From assembly GCA_050180235.1 (NCBI GenBank), contig JBFXEJ010000064.1, forward strand, positions 1 to 34,961: a stretch of DNA of 34,961 bases. The letters are read 5' to 3'. This DNA is from JAABRU01 sp050180235. Its GTDB lineage: Bacteria; Desulfobacterota; Desulfobacteria; Desulfobacterales; Desulfococcaceae. The notes below the pieces were generated by a model, which was given only the letters and a program-made list of their open reading frames with translations, had not been told where the DNA came from and made no database searches. The translations under genes were made by a program, and so were the position numbers. Of this stretch, positions 8,301 through 16,568 are shown piece by piece. The stretch's first letter is position 1. Each line of letters starts with the position of its first letter.

Positions 8301-11300
8301 CGGAAAGGATTTCCGTTTCAATGCTCTGGAACTGATTCCGGAAAAAAGCGAATATACACCCGGTGAAAATGTCAAACTGATGATCAACACGGATCGCGCG
8401 GATTCCACAGTTCTGCTTTTTGTGCGTCCCGCGAATGGTGTGTATCTTCCGCCCAAAATAATCCGCATGAAAGGCAAAAGTCTGGTGGAAGAAATTGAAG
8501 TGATCAAAAAAGACATGCCCAATTTCTTTGTTGAGGCTTTGACCGTTGCTGACGGCAAAGTGCATACCGAGGCCAAAGAAATTGCCGTGCCACCGGAAAA
8601 ACGGGTTATAAATGTGGAAGTCCTGCCTTCTGCCGAGCGTTACAAACCCGGTGAAAAAGCAGAAATCAAAGTGAAACTAACAGATTATTCCGGTGAACCT
8701 TTCCGGGGTTCCACTGTGCTGAGTGTGTATGACAAGGCTGTGGAATATATTTCCGGAGGTTCCAATGTGCCGGAGATCAAAGCCTTTTTCTGGAAATGGC
8801 GCAGGCAGCACAGCCCGGTCACGGAAAGCAGTCTGGATCGCATATTCAGCAATCTTTTGAAGCAGAATGAGATTGCCATGCAGTCTTTGGGCATATTCGG
8901 TCATTCTGTGGCAGATGAGGACGGAAATGAATGGCGAAACGGCCGCAAAGACAAAAATCAGATGATGATGAAATCCGCAAGAGGTTTGGGGCAGGCCATG
9001 CCCGCTCCATCTGCTCCCATGCTGGAGGCAGCGGCTGATATGGCTGCGCCGATGTCTGCTGCCAAAGAGGAAAAATCCCGTGAAGCCGAAGCCCCGGCAG
9101 AAGCGGATGCAGGTCAGTCCAATATGCAGGAAGCGGTTGTGCGCACGCAGTTTGCAGATACCGCGTTCTGGTCAGATTCCATCACCACAGATGAAAAAGG
9201 CATCGCAAACATATCTTTCACCATGCCGGAAAATCTTTCCGCATGGAAAATCAAAACATGGGCTATGGGACATGGGACTGCGGTTGGCGAGGGAACAGCC
9301 GAAACAGTCACTGCCAAAAACCTGATGGTGCGTTTGCAGGCTCCGCGTTTCTTTGTGCAGAAAGATGAAGTGGTATTATCCGCGAATGTGCATAATTACC
9401 TGAAAAGTAAAAAACAGATACAGGCCATCATTGAACTGGACGGCCCATGTCTGCATCTCACAGATCAGAAAAATCGTACTGTTACCGTTGATTCCAATGG
9501 TGAAATGCGTGTGGACTGGCGCGTTTCTGTTTTGCAGGATGGCGAGGCCATTGTGCGCATGAAGGCTCTCACAGATGAGGAATCTGATGCAATGGAAATG
9601 CGTTTTCCTGTGTATGTGCATGGCATGGACAAAATGGTTCCATTCTGCGGTGTGATTCGTCCGGAACAGAACAATGCACTCATTGCAATGGAAGTTCCGC
9701 AGGAACGCAGGCAGGAGGCTTCCCGGCTGGAAATCCGCTATTCTCCGACCTTGGCCGGTGCAATGGTGGACTCGCTGCCTTATCTCACGGATTATCCTTA
9801 TGGCTGCACAGAACAGACCCTTAACCGCTTTGTTCCCACAGTCGTGACCCTGAATGTGCTGAACCGGCTCGGACTGGATTTGAAGAAAATTCAGGAAAAA
9901 CAGAGCAATCTCAATGCACAGGAAATTGGGGATGACAAGGAACGGGTAGCGCAGTGGAAACGCTATAAACGCAATCCCGTATTTGATGAAACCGAAGTGA
10001 TGGATATGGTCAAAACCGGTGTGCAGCGGCTGAGCAATATGCAGTTGTCCGATGGCGGCTGGGGATGGTTTTCCGGATGGGGAGAATATTCGTATCCCCA
10101 TACCACAGCGGTTGTGGTTCATGGTCTGCAGATTGCACAGAAAAACGGCGCGGCTGTTGTTCCCTCTGTTCTGCAGGAAGGCATTCAGTGGCTGCAAAAT
10201 TATGAAAAGGAACAGGTAAAACTGCTTGTCAACGGACGCAGGGAAGGGAAAAAGAAAGACCCGTGGAAATCTGCCGCAGATAATCTGGACGCGTTTGTTT
10301 ACATGGTGCTGGCAGACGCGGGAAGTGAAAACGGGGAAATGCGGGAATTTCTCTACAGTGACCGCAATTCTCTTTCGGTTTACGGCAAAACCATGTACGG
10401 TCTGGCCCTGCATGTGCAGGGACATAAAAGCAAACTGGATATGATTATGCAGAATATCAGCCAGTATGTGGTGCAGGATGAGGAAAACCAGACCGCGTAT
10501 CTGAATCTGGGCAATGAGGGTTACTGGTGGTACTGGTATGGCAGTGAAATTGAGGCGCACGCGTATTATCTCAAACTTCTGAGCAAAACTGATCCGAAAA
10601 GTGAAACCGCATCGCGCATGGTTAAATATCTGCTCAACAACCGCAAACATTCCACCTACTGGAATTCCACACGGGACACAGCGGTTTGCATTGAGGCATT
10701 TGCGGATTATCTGGAAGCCACGGACGAGGGAAAACCGGATATGACAGTGGAGATTCTGGTAGACGGAAATCTGAAAAAGACTGTGCAGATTACAGCGGAA
10801 AATCTGTTTGCATTTGACAACAGCCTGCTGATAACCGGAGATGCTGTGGAGACCGGAAAGCATACAGTGGAAATCCGGCGCAAAGGCAAAGGTCCATTGT
10901 ATTTCAATGCGTACCTCAGCTATTTCACATTGGAAGATTACATCACCAAAGCCGGGCTGGAAATCAAAGTGAATCGCCAGTATTACAAACTCCGCAAGGT
11001 GGATAAAAGCATAAAAGTCGCTGGTTCACGCGGGCAGGCTTTGGATCAGAAAGTGGAGAAATATGAACGCGTGCCTTTGGAAAACCTTGCCCTTCTGAAA
11101 AGTGGGGATTTGGTGGAAGTGGAACTGGTCATGGAAAGCAAAAATGATTATGAATACATCATTTTTGAAGACATGAAAGCAGCAGGATTTGAACCTGTGG
11201 AAGTGCGCAGCGGTTATACAGACAATGCAATGGGAGCGTATACGGAATTCCGGGATGAAAAAGTGGCCTTTTTTGTCCGTTCCCTTGCAAGGGGAAAACA

Positions 11301-11430
11301 CAGCATGTCTTACCGTCTGCGTGCAGAAATTCCGGGAAAATTCAGCGCACTGCCCACCAAAGCCTGCGGCATGTATGCGCCGGAACTGCGCGCCAATTCT
11401 GATGAGATGAAACTGCGGATTGAGGACTGA
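5311..11430 (+). CDS. Bacterial alpha-2-macroglobulin family protein with thioester
   Basis: The start at 5311 is chosen because AGGAG precedes it and the N-terminus then reads as a signal peptide or anchor (MFQKILILSVLFVIGIVAV). The upstream ATG at 5266 lacks these. The product is 2039 aa. A TPR-like N-terminal part is followed by macroglobulin MG domains (TDRPVYRPGQSVKFKFWV, about 640). An unusual Trp/Tyr/Gly-rich insertion lies at about 780-826. A low-complexity Ala/Pro/Glu stretch at about 1218-1275 is in bait-region position. The A2M domain is at about 1285-1340. The thioester motif CTEQ is intact at Cys1499-Gln1502 (YPYGCTEQTLNRF), followed by an alpha/alpha-toroid TED domain. Family knowledge: such proteins trap attacking proteases covalently in the periplasm. 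There is no good lipobox and no adjacent pbpC, unlike E. coli yfhM. Confidence 0.92.
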   Translation: MFQKILILSVLFVIGIVAVRIIVCPASQADNNSAVREKANAQFKNGNYKDAFSLFEKLCLDPANDPRQTGNDLHMGVSCLASLNSVEEVDEFREKVVEIHQKNWRLLYAAAKSYTDFQHYGFLIAGKFTRGSHRGGGQYADVSERDRGRALQLMDAARVLMVKETEQNSTDKAELADFFLAYADMLLRNRGYNCAWQLQYLTDIKTLPDWQDNSYDCGQTRGAPVDAEGNPVYYYLPESWDSAKNDGERWRWLLRQAVNTNEGYTSTVKQRFADFLHSQFGVQTMMPVLSLRAPESAEDADKKEESGIYALHTLSEEETIAKLATGIRRFHLPDEFNFIRIYREIGNNQSLAQIFENRRQYAKAAEFWKLAGNPDKVKQITANWGAFEPLMTQPAGKGATVDYRFRNGSRVRFTAHPIKIETLLSDVKKYIKSNPRNIDGNKENPENIGYRIVHENEDRYLDQQTAQWSLDLKPRPGHFDKRITVTTPLQEPGAYLLTAEMEDGNISRIIIWIDNTAIVRKNLDNGILWYVADAITGEPVEKANVEFFGYRREWRNKLMGNDTEISDFAEYTDKNGQIIFNASGKGANQLDSNMIWMAIATHPDGRLAFTGFNHIWYAQHYDQEYNETKVFAITDRPVYRPGQSVKFKFWVRKAQYDQANSSDFAGSTFPVQLNNPQGEKIWEQNFKADEWGGISSEYALPEEAMLGVYQLYIPGYGGGSFRVEEYKKPEFEVTVQGPEEAVRLGDTVKAKITAKYYFGAPVTHAKVKYKILRYEQDTQWYPIGPWDWLYGSGYGWFGYDYLWYPGWQDWGCRRPVPWWWHRPSPPPELLMDNEIEIGADGTVEIPIDTRMAKDLHGDTDHRYEITAEVTDLSRRTIVGKGSVTAARKPFKVYAWTDRGYYRSGDTIQAGFSARTPEGKDVEGNALIRLYRISYENEKPAESEMQKWEIRTGENRDINLQMTAASAGQYRLSCTVTDSRNQKIEGAYLFTVRGDGFDGKDFRFNALELIPEKSEYTPGENVKLMINTDRADSTVLLFVRPANGVYLPPKIIRMKGKSLVEEIEVIKKDMPNFFVEALTVADGKVHTEAKEIAVPPEKRVINVEVLPSAERYKPGEKAEIKVKLTDYSGEPFRGSTVLSVYDKAVEYISGGSNVPEIKAFFWKWRRQHSPVTESSLDRIFSNLLKQNEIAMQSLGIFGHSVADEDGNEWRNGRKDKNQMMMKSARGLGQAMPAPSAPMLEAAADMAAPMSAAKEEKSREAEAPAEADAGQSNMQEAVVRTQFADTAFWSDSITTDEKGIANISFTMPENLSAWKIKTWAMGHGTAVGEGTAETVTAKNLMVRLQAPRFFVQKDEVVLSANVHNYLKSKKQIQAIIELDGPCLHLTDQKNRTVTVDSNGEMRVDWRVSVLQDGEAIVRMKALTDEESDAMEMRFPVYVHGMDKMVPFCGVIRPEQNNALIAMEVPQERRQEASRLEIRYSPTLAGAMVDSLPYLTDYPYGCTEQTLNRFVPTVVTLNVLNRLGLDLKKIQEKQSNLNAQEIGDDKERVAQWKRYKRNPVFDETEVMDMVKTGVQRLSNMQLSDGGWGWFSGWGEYSYPHTTAVVVHGLQIAQKNGAAVVPSVLQEGIQWLQNYEKEQVKLLVNGRREGKKKDPWKSAADNLDAFVYMVLADAGSENGEMREFLYSDRNSLSVYGKTMYGLALHVQGHKSKLDMIMQNISQYVVQDEENQTAYLNLGNEGYWWYWYGSEIEAHAYYLKLLSKTDPKSETASRMVKYLLNNRKHSTYWNSTRDTAVCIEAFADYLEATDEGKPDMTVEILVDGNLKKTVQITAENLFAFDNSLLITGDAVETGKHTVEIRRKGKGPLYFNAYLSYFTLEDYITKAGLEIKVNRQYYKLRKVDKSIKVAGSRGQALDQKVEKYERVPLENLALLKSGDLVEVELVMESKNDYEYIIFEDMKAAGFEPVEVRSGYTDNAMGAYTEFRDEKVAFFVRSLARGKHSMSYRLRAEIPGKFSALPTKACGMYAPELRANSDEMKLRIED

Positions 11431-11471
11431 AATGCTGTATTCGCAGGGCTTGTATCAAAATAATCTGTTGC

Positions 11472-11504
11472 AAACCCTAAGGGTTTTCAAAACCCTTAGG
11501 GTTT
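11472..11504. terminator. Perfect palindrome downstream of the macroglobulin gene
   Basis: The 16-bp arms AAACCCTAAGGGTTTT / AAAACCCTTAGGGTTT surround a single C, 42 bp after the stop. It resembles the inner palindrome of the element at 3203-3297, so it may be a repeat as well as a terminator. Confidence 0.55.
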
Positions 11505-11551
11505 ACAGAGTTTCCGCAGAGCCACACAGAGTTTTTTCTGTTAGAAACTTA

Positions 11552-11654
11552 GTGCTTTGTCAACTTTGATTTTATGAGCTGAAGTGTACAAAAAAACCGG
11601 ATTTTTTGGGAAAATCCGGTTTTTGCAACGCACAGATTCAAGGTTGACAGAATA
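11552..11654. mobile_element. Family C MITE-like element with terminator hairpin, copy 1
   Basis: The 103-bp element begins GTGCTTTGTCAACTTTG and ends near TTGACAGAATA, so the tips are imperfect inverted repeats. It is flanked by TTA (11549-11551, 11655-11657). The centre is a strong hairpin, AAAAACCGGATTTTTT / AAAATCCGGTTTTT, with T-runs on both strands. It lies between convergent genes and would act as a bidirectional terminator. Copies 2 and 3 are at 16145-16247 and 28153-28254. Confidence 0.75.
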
Positions 11655-11677
11655 TTAGATTTAAACAAAAATCAGCC

Positions 11678-11693
11678 GTTTTGACCCACTACC
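11678..11693. repeat. Solo end of a family F element
   Basis: GTTTTGACCCACTACC is nearly identical to the right terminus of the element at 20082-20215. No partner end is visible nearby. Confidence 0.5.
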
Positions 11694-11715
11694 AAAAATT
11701 CCATTATCCAGACAG

Positions 11716-14700
11716 TCATTTTAACAGCCCCCGTTCCCCCAAATTACCATATCGATGATAACTGTCAGACACAGTCTGCTCCCGGAAATAGTGAAGCATT
11801 TCAATCCTGCCTTCCATCAGCACAGGACTGCGGGAAATGTAAAAACCGCTTTCGGCAGCGGCTTGGAAAACCTCTGCCGGAACCCGGTTTGGAGCAGCAT
11901 AGCGGATGCGGGCAATATGGGGCAGGCTGTCAATCATTTCCTGATCCGTGTGATGCGTCAAAGAAATGCCTCCCAGTATGCGTTTTCCCTCTCTGCCGGA
12001 AAGAAATTCTGTGACAGTGTTATCCAAATCTTTGGGAATGCCGACAATAAGTCTGCATTTGGCAATCTGCACTGCTGCAATGCGTGCCAGCACCTCAAAC
12101 AGACTGTCATCATGATGCACGCGGACAAGCACAGTCCCGACCGGCAGATAGCGCATGTGATTGTCCTCTCCTCTGATACGGAACCAGTCTTTGGCCTGAA
12201 AAAATTCCTGTTCCGCATTCCACAGATAACTTTTCACAGCCTTTACGGTTTTTTTCAAATCATCCGCATATTCACCCAACTGCCCCCATTTGACTTTCTG
12301 CTCCCATTCCTGCGCGACCCGAAGAATGCGGCAATCCTTCTGAATCGCACCTGCGGAAGGAAATCCGCTGTCTGCAAAATCCATGAACTGACTGACATAA
12401 TTGATACTTCCTGCCTTAATCCCCGCTCCCAAAGCAGATTTTTTCATGCCTCCGAAAGGCTGGCGCAGCACAATCGCGCCGGTTGTGACACGGTTGATAT
12501 ACAGATTTCCGGCTTCCATTTTATCCTTCCAGACTGCCTGCTCGCGTTCATCCAGACTTTCCAGCCCGGAGGTGAGTCCGTAACCGGTCTGATTCACCAG
12601 TTTTATGGCATGTTCCAGATCATCTGCTTTCATCACTGCAATAACCGGCCCGAAAAACTCTGTCATATGTGTGTAAGAACCGGGCTGCACATTCCATTTG
12701 ATGCCCGGTGTCCACAGATGGGGATTGCCGTCAATATTAATGGGTTCCAATGCCCATTCCTCGCCCGGCTCCAGTGCGGTCAGTGCTTTTTTCAAATCGC
12801 CTTTGGGCGGTGCAATGAGCGGCCCCATGCGGTTGCGGAATTTCCATGCCGAACCTGTGGCATAACTTTTTGCTGCATCCACCAACTGCTTTCGGAATTT
12901 TTCATCTGCAAATACTTCTTTTTCCAGAATTACCAGCGAAGTGGCTGAGCATTTCTGCCCGCTGTTGCTGAATGCGGAATGCAGAATATGTTTAATGGCC
13001 TGATCCCGATCTGACATGGCTGTTACAATAGTTGCATTTTTGCCCCCGGTTTCTGCCGCGAGCAGAACATCGGGACGATTTTTGAGAATCCGCAGACCGG
13101 TCTCGGTTCCGCCTGTGAGAATAATGAAATCCACATCCGGATGTCCGGTCAGTACAGGCCCGACTGAGGAACCCGAACAGGGAACAAACTGCAATGTATT
13201 TTTGGAAATTCCTGCTTTCCAAAAACATTGACAGATATGCCATTCGCTCATGACAGCGGCTGATGCAGGTTTGAAAATCACGGTATTTCCGGCTGCCAGT
13301 GCTGCTGCAATGCCACCGCAGGGAATGGCAATGGGAAAATTCCAGGGGCTGATGACCAGTCCCACACCTTTGCCTTTGCAGGATACAGTGCCAAGATTTT
13401 CAAAGATTTTCGCAGACCAGGGATAAAATTCCGCAAAATCTACAGCCTCGGAAACTTCAGGATCAGCCTCGGTAAAGATTTTTCCCGTATTCGCGGCCGC
13501 ACATCCAATCAAATCGCCTCTGGATTTGCGGATTTCCTTTGCAACATTGGACAGAATTTCATGCCGCTGTGCCAGACTTTTGCTCCGCCATCCGTCCGGG
13601 TCAGCTTTGGCAATGGATACAGCTTTTTCTGCATCTGCTGCTGTGGCAAGTGCGTAAACTCCGGTTTGCATTTTCTCCGGAAAACGGTTGGGATCAAAGC
13701 ATTCCACAGTATCGCGATTGGCAAAGATTTCTTCCCCTGCAATTACCAATGGAATCTGTTCCGCGCTTCTGTTCATCCAGTGATCCCGGACATTTTCAGC
13801 CCAGATTCGATTGGCCGGAAGCGACCAGTCTGTATCCGGTTCATTGCAGAACTGCTTTTCATGAAAGGTTCCGGCAGGCTGTGAATATGTTTCCGCATTC
13901 CTGTTCTGTATGCGGTTGGGTATTTTCTTTACGGTTTCCTTACGCGCGCAGGAATCCCCAAAGGTTTTTTTCAGAAAGTTCCATTCATCTGAACCGGTTT
14001 TCAGGTTAAAGGAATAGCGCAGAAAATTCTCTTCCGCTGTATTCTCATCCAAACGCCGGATAAGATACGCAATGGCATTGATGAATTCCTCTTTGCTTGC
14101 AACAGGAGCGTAGAGCAGCGCGGATTGATCAGACTCTTTCTGAATGGCACGCCAGACATGATTTGCCATACCTTCAAGCATTTCAATGGAACTATATTTT
14201 TCCACTCCGTTTTTTTGGGCTGTCAAGTACGCATATGCCTGTTCAAACAGATTGTGGGAAGCAATGCCCATATGCACGGCCTTTATATTTTCCGCTTGCA
14301 TTCCATAATCCACCATGCACTTGAAATTGGCATCAGTGTCCAGTTTTGCATCATAAGGAGCGAGAGGCCAGTTGTGAATCGCGGCATCCACCTGTTCCAT
14401 TTCCATATTCGCGCCTTTGACAATGCGGATTTTTATTGGCGCGCCCCCCTCTGCCACCCGTTTTTTTGCCCATTCTGTCAGTTCTTTCTGTTTTGCAAAG
14501 GAATCCGGCAGATAGGATTGCAGCACAATTCCTGCGGAATGATTTCTGAATTCTTCCTGATCCAGTGTCTGCGTAAACGCGGCAATGGTGATTTCCAAAT
14601 CCCGGTATTCTTCCATATCCAGATTCACAAATTTGGGAACAGCATTACCGTCTTTGCGCACAAAGCGGTTTTTCTGTGCAGACCGGTACAGTTGGGACAG

Positions 14701-15309
14701 GCGGTCTTTGAGAACCTCCACTGTATTTTCAAATGCAAGGGAACTGATCTGTGAAAAAATCGTTGAAATTTTTACAGAAATATATTCAATTTCCGGGTCT
14801 TCCATATCTTTGATATAAGTGGCAAGGCGTGAAGCAGCTTCGCCTTCCCCCAGCACAGCCTCGCCCAGATGATTGAGATTCATGCGAACGCCCTGATCCC
14901 TGCGTTTTTTCAGGTGGGGATACATGATTTCTTTTTCACCGGGAATCACGGAACGCGCACTGTCGGCACGTATTCTTTCCACCATTTTCGGTATGGAAAT
15001 ATCCGGCAGATGGCGTCCGGCAGTGAGAAAAACACGCATGAGTGCCTGTTCCGTAAGGGAGAAAAAAACCGGAACCCCGTATTTCCGCAGTACAAAATTC
15101 ACCTGATCCGCGATTCTGCGGTTGTTTTGGGAACGGAAGCTCTGATCAATCATTTTGGTAAGAATCACCTTGTCCTGCGGATTCCTGATCAGGCGCATCA
15201 TCTGCTTTTGTATGGATTTTTCCTTTGCAGTCAGAATTTTTTCAGCCTGATTCTGCCATTTTTCGGCCAGAGCAGCGGACTCGTCAGCAATATGCGTATG
15301 TGCTGTCAT
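11716..15309 (-). CDS. putA: Bifunctional proline dehydrogenase / delta-1-pyrroline-5-carboxylate dehydrogenase
   Basis: This 1197-aa enzyme oxidises proline to glutamate in two steps. The N-terminal half is the FAD-dependent PRODH barrel (conserved stretches IRIVKGANMEMEQVDA, KAVHMGIASHN). The C-terminal half is an NAD-dependent aldehyde dehydrogenase with SPWNFPIAIPCGG, catalytic Glu753 (AETGGKNA) and nucleophile Cys787 (SNSGQKCSATS), followed by a C-terminal extension of about 200 residues. There is no N-terminal ribbon-helix-helix DNA-binding domain, so it is not self-regulating as in enteric PutA. The start is supported by GGAGG 8 nt upstream of ATG 15309. The gene stands alone. A palindromic operator-like promoter lies 300 bp upstream, with a repeat element inserted in between. 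Confidence 0.93.
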   Translation of the reverse strand: MTAHTHIADESAALAEKWQNQAEKILTAKEKSIQKQMMRLIRNPQDKVILTKMIDQSFRSQNNRRIADQVNFVLRKYGVPVFFSLTEQALMRVFLTAGRHLPDISIPKMVERIRADSARSVIPGEKEIMYPHLKKRRDQGVRMNLNHLGEAVLGEGEAASRLATYIKDMEDPEIEYISVKISTIFSQISSLAFENTVEVLKDRLSQLYRSAQKNRFVRKDGNAVPKFVNLDMEEYRDLEITIAAFTQTLDQEEFRNHSAGIVLQSYLPDSFAKQKELTEWAKKRVAEGGAPIKIRIVKGANMEMEQVDAAIHNWPLAPYDAKLDTDANFKCMVDYGMQAENIKAVHMGIASHNLFEQAYAYLTAQKNGVEKYSSIEMLEGMANHVWRAIQKESDQSALLYAPVASKEEFINAIAYLIRRLDENTAEENFLRYSFNLKTGSDEWNFLKKTFGDSCARKETVKKIPNRIQNRNAETYSQPAGTFHEKQFCNEPDTDWSLPANRIWAENVRDHWMNRSAEQIPLVIAGEEIFANRDTVECFDPNRFPEKMQTGVYALATAADAEKAVSIAKADPDGWRSKSLAQRHEILSNVAKEIRKSRGDLIGCAAANTGKIFTEADPEVSEAVDFAEFYPWSAKIFENLGTVSCKGKGVGLVISPWNFPIAIPCGGIAAALAAGNTVIFKPASAAVMSEWHICQCFWKAGISKNTLQFVPCSGSSVGPVLTGHPDVDFIILTGGTETGLRILKNRPDVLLAAETGGKNATIVTAMSDRDQAIKHILHSAFSNSGQKCSATSLVILEKEVFADEKFRKQLVDAAKSYATGSAWKFRNRMGPLIAPPKGDLKKALTALEPGEEWALEPINIDGNPHLWTPGIKWNVQPGSYTHMTEFFGPVIAVMKADDLEHAIKLVNQTGYGLTSGLESLDEREQAVWKDKMEAGNLYINRVTTGAIVLRQPFGGMKKSALGAGIKAGSINYVSQFMDFADSGFPSAGAIQKDCRILRVAQEWEQKVKWGQLGEYADDLKKTVKAVKSYLWNAEQEFFQAKDWFRIRGEDNHMRYLPVGTVLVRVHHDDSLFEVLARIAAVQIAKCRLIVGIPKDLDNTVTEFLSGREGKRILGGISLTHHTDQEMIDSLPHIARIRYAAPNRVPAEVFQAAAESGFYISRSPVLMEGRIEMLHYFREQTVSDSYHRYGNLGERGLLK

Positions 15310-15434
15310 GGGGGAACCTCCTTTGCGAGAGCGATCAAAAAGGATAAGCGGATTGGATTTTCTTTCTGTCCGGTATAAGCGGCATCATCCGGGCAGTCTG
15401 AATTTCAGATATTCTCTTTTTGAAAGGGTCATTA

Positions 15435-15546
15435 GGCCGTGTTGACATTTCAGAGCCAGATTCAATAAAATCAAATGGTTATACCAATCCGACCATTTCT
15501 GATATGGAAGAAAAATCAGATGGTTATAGTAAATGTCAACAGAACC
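15435..15546. mobile_element. Family D/E MITE-like element in the putA leader
   Basis: The 112-bp element runs from GGCCGTGTTGACATTTC to AAATGTCAACAGAACC and is flanked by TA on both sides. The same sequence, same length, occurs inverted at 16417-16528. It separates putA from the promoter and operator at 15611-15660. Confidence 0.8.
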
Positions 15547-15610
15547 TAGTGTGTCCTGTTTCAGCCTGCCCTGATTATCTGAAAACTGACATGGCCGTGC
15601 AGTATTTCTG

Positions 15611-15637
15611 TTTTATAATGGTTAGACCATTATAAAA
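15611..15637. promoter_or_regulatory. GntR/FadR-like palindromic operator upstream of putA
   Basis: Perfect 11-bp arms TTTTATAATGG / CCATTATAAAA enclose TTAGA. The core TGGTTAGACCA (or TGGTCTAACCA on the other strand) fits the TNGTNNNACNA pattern of FadR-subfamily GntR regulators. On the minus strand TATAAT (15629-15634) lies inside it, and TTGACA (15650-15655) or TTGACT (15655-15660) sits upstream with a spacing of 15 or 20 bp. Repression of a minus-strand promoter for putA is inference. No regulator gene is in the window. Confidence 0.55.
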
Positions 15638-15712
15638 CTATTGCTTTTGTGTCAAGTCAAAAAAAGGAAATTATAGGATATACCGCATTTCATCCATGCA
15701 GTTATTTTTCAC

Positions 15713-15742
15713 TTGACTTGCACAATATTTATTCATTATAAA
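15713..15742 (+). promoter_or_regulatory. Promoter-bearing repeat, copy 3
   Basis: TTGACT (15713-15718), an 18-bp spacer and TATAAA (15737-15742), with surrounding bases similar to the promoter-like repeats at 2967-3058 and 4836-4930. It points towards wrbA, but about 800 bp of repeat elements intervene. Confidence 0.35.
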
Positions 15743-15762
15743 GATATTTATCATCTTGGAAC

Positions 15763-15896
15763 CTGTTTTAAAAATATCCGCAATCTCTGAAAAATGAAAA
15801 AAACGGCTGCGCTTTTGTCCATCAGACACAGAAAAAGCGCAATGTCCATATCCCGGATTAAGCCTGAAAACCCTGCCCGGCGGATTTTTAAAACAG
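15763..15896. repeat. Inverted-repeat element of about 134 bp
   Basis: CTGTTTTAAAAATATCCGC at 15763-15781 is mirrored, with a 2-base difference in length, by GCGGATTTTTAAAACAG at 15880-15896. Inside are GCGCTTTT and AAAAGCGC. It has no ORF and resembles the other short elements of this gap. Confidence 0.55.
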
Positions 15897-15903
15897 CTTC
15901 TTA

Positions 15904-16039
15904 GGTGATTTCCATTAATGATTATACCGTTTTTCGTAGGGCGGGCACGGCTTTTTGTGCCCGCCGTCCTGCTGAAACGGCGGGCACAAAAAGCCTTGCC
16001 CGCCCTGCAATGATGGTACATTTTTTCATGGAAATCGCC
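15904..16039. mobile_element. Family A MITE-like element, empty form
   Basis: The ends are GGTGATTTCC...GGAAATCGCC, flanked by TTA at 15901-15903 and 16040-16042. The interior is a large hairpin built on GGGCGGGCACGGCTTTTTGT. A second copy at 29165-29401 has the same ends and interior but carries an extra inserted element. Confidence 0.8.
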
Positions 16040-16042
16040 TTA

Positions 16043-16141
16043 GGTGATTTCCGGAAAAGAATCCCGCCAAAGCAGCAGAAGCTTCCGGCTTTTGCCCTGT
16101 GACTTTGAACTGAACCGGGATATTTATTTTCATAAATCACC
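16043..16141. mobile_element. Family B MITE-like element, copy 2
   Basis: The ends are GGTGATTTCC...AAATCACC, flanked by the TTA shared with the preceding element and by TTA at 16142-16144. It is an inverted relative of 4030-4131. Confidence 0.75.
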
Positions 16142-16144
16142 TTA

Positions 16145-16247
16145 GTGCTTTGTCAACTTTGATTTTATGAGCTGAAGTGTACAAAAAAACCGGATTTTTT
16201 GGAAAAATCCGGTTTTTCCGGCGCAAAGATTCAGGACTGACAGCGTA
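16145..16247. mobile_element. Family C terminator-carrying element, copy 2
   Basis: 103 bp, the same length as copy 1 at 11552-11654 and nearly identical, including the AAAAACCGGATTTTTT hairpin. Flanked by TTA at 16142-16144 and 16248-16250. Confidence 0.8.
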
Positions 16248-16250
16248 TTA

Positions 16251-16414
16251 GGTTCTGTTGACATTTCTATAACATCCTGAATTTGCAGGAACCGGTTTCT
16301 CCGGAATGAACCATGCGGGTTTCCCATGACTCTGCCCGGAACGGGATTCAGGCATGTTTCCGGCTCAGACCGGAGTCCCTGACCGGCAGTCTGATCTGAA
16401 ATGTCAACAGAACC
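16251..16414. mobile_element. Family D MITE-like element with perfect TIRs
   Basis: 164 bp with matching ends GGTTCTGTTGACATTTC / GAAATGTCAACAGAACC. TA flanks both sides. The interior is unrelated to family E despite the shared termini, and contains no ORF. Confidence 0.8.
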
Positions 16415-16416
16415 TA

Positions 16417-16528
16417 GGTTCTGTTGACATTTACTATAACCATCTGATTTTTCTTCCATATCAGAAATGGTCGGATTGGTATAACCATTTGATTTTATTG
16501 AAGCTGGCTCTGAAATGTCAACACGGCC
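16417..16528. mobile_element. Family D/E element, inverted copy of 15435-15546
   Basis: 112 bp, abutting the previous element through a shared TA (16415-16416). It ends 40 bp before the wrbA start, so any native wrbA promoter has been displaced or lies within repeats. Confidence 0.8.
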
Positions 16529-16568
16529 TAGACTTATTGCACAACCACACAAAACAGGGAGATTCAAA

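Noticed and set aside
11755..12948. 397-codon plus-strand ORF
   Set aside because: Antisense to putA. It is rich in Cys, His and Phe without any recognisable motif.
15671..16021. 116-codon minus-strand ORF
   Set aside because: It is made of family A and other repeat sequence (hairpin arms), so the translation has no biological meaning.
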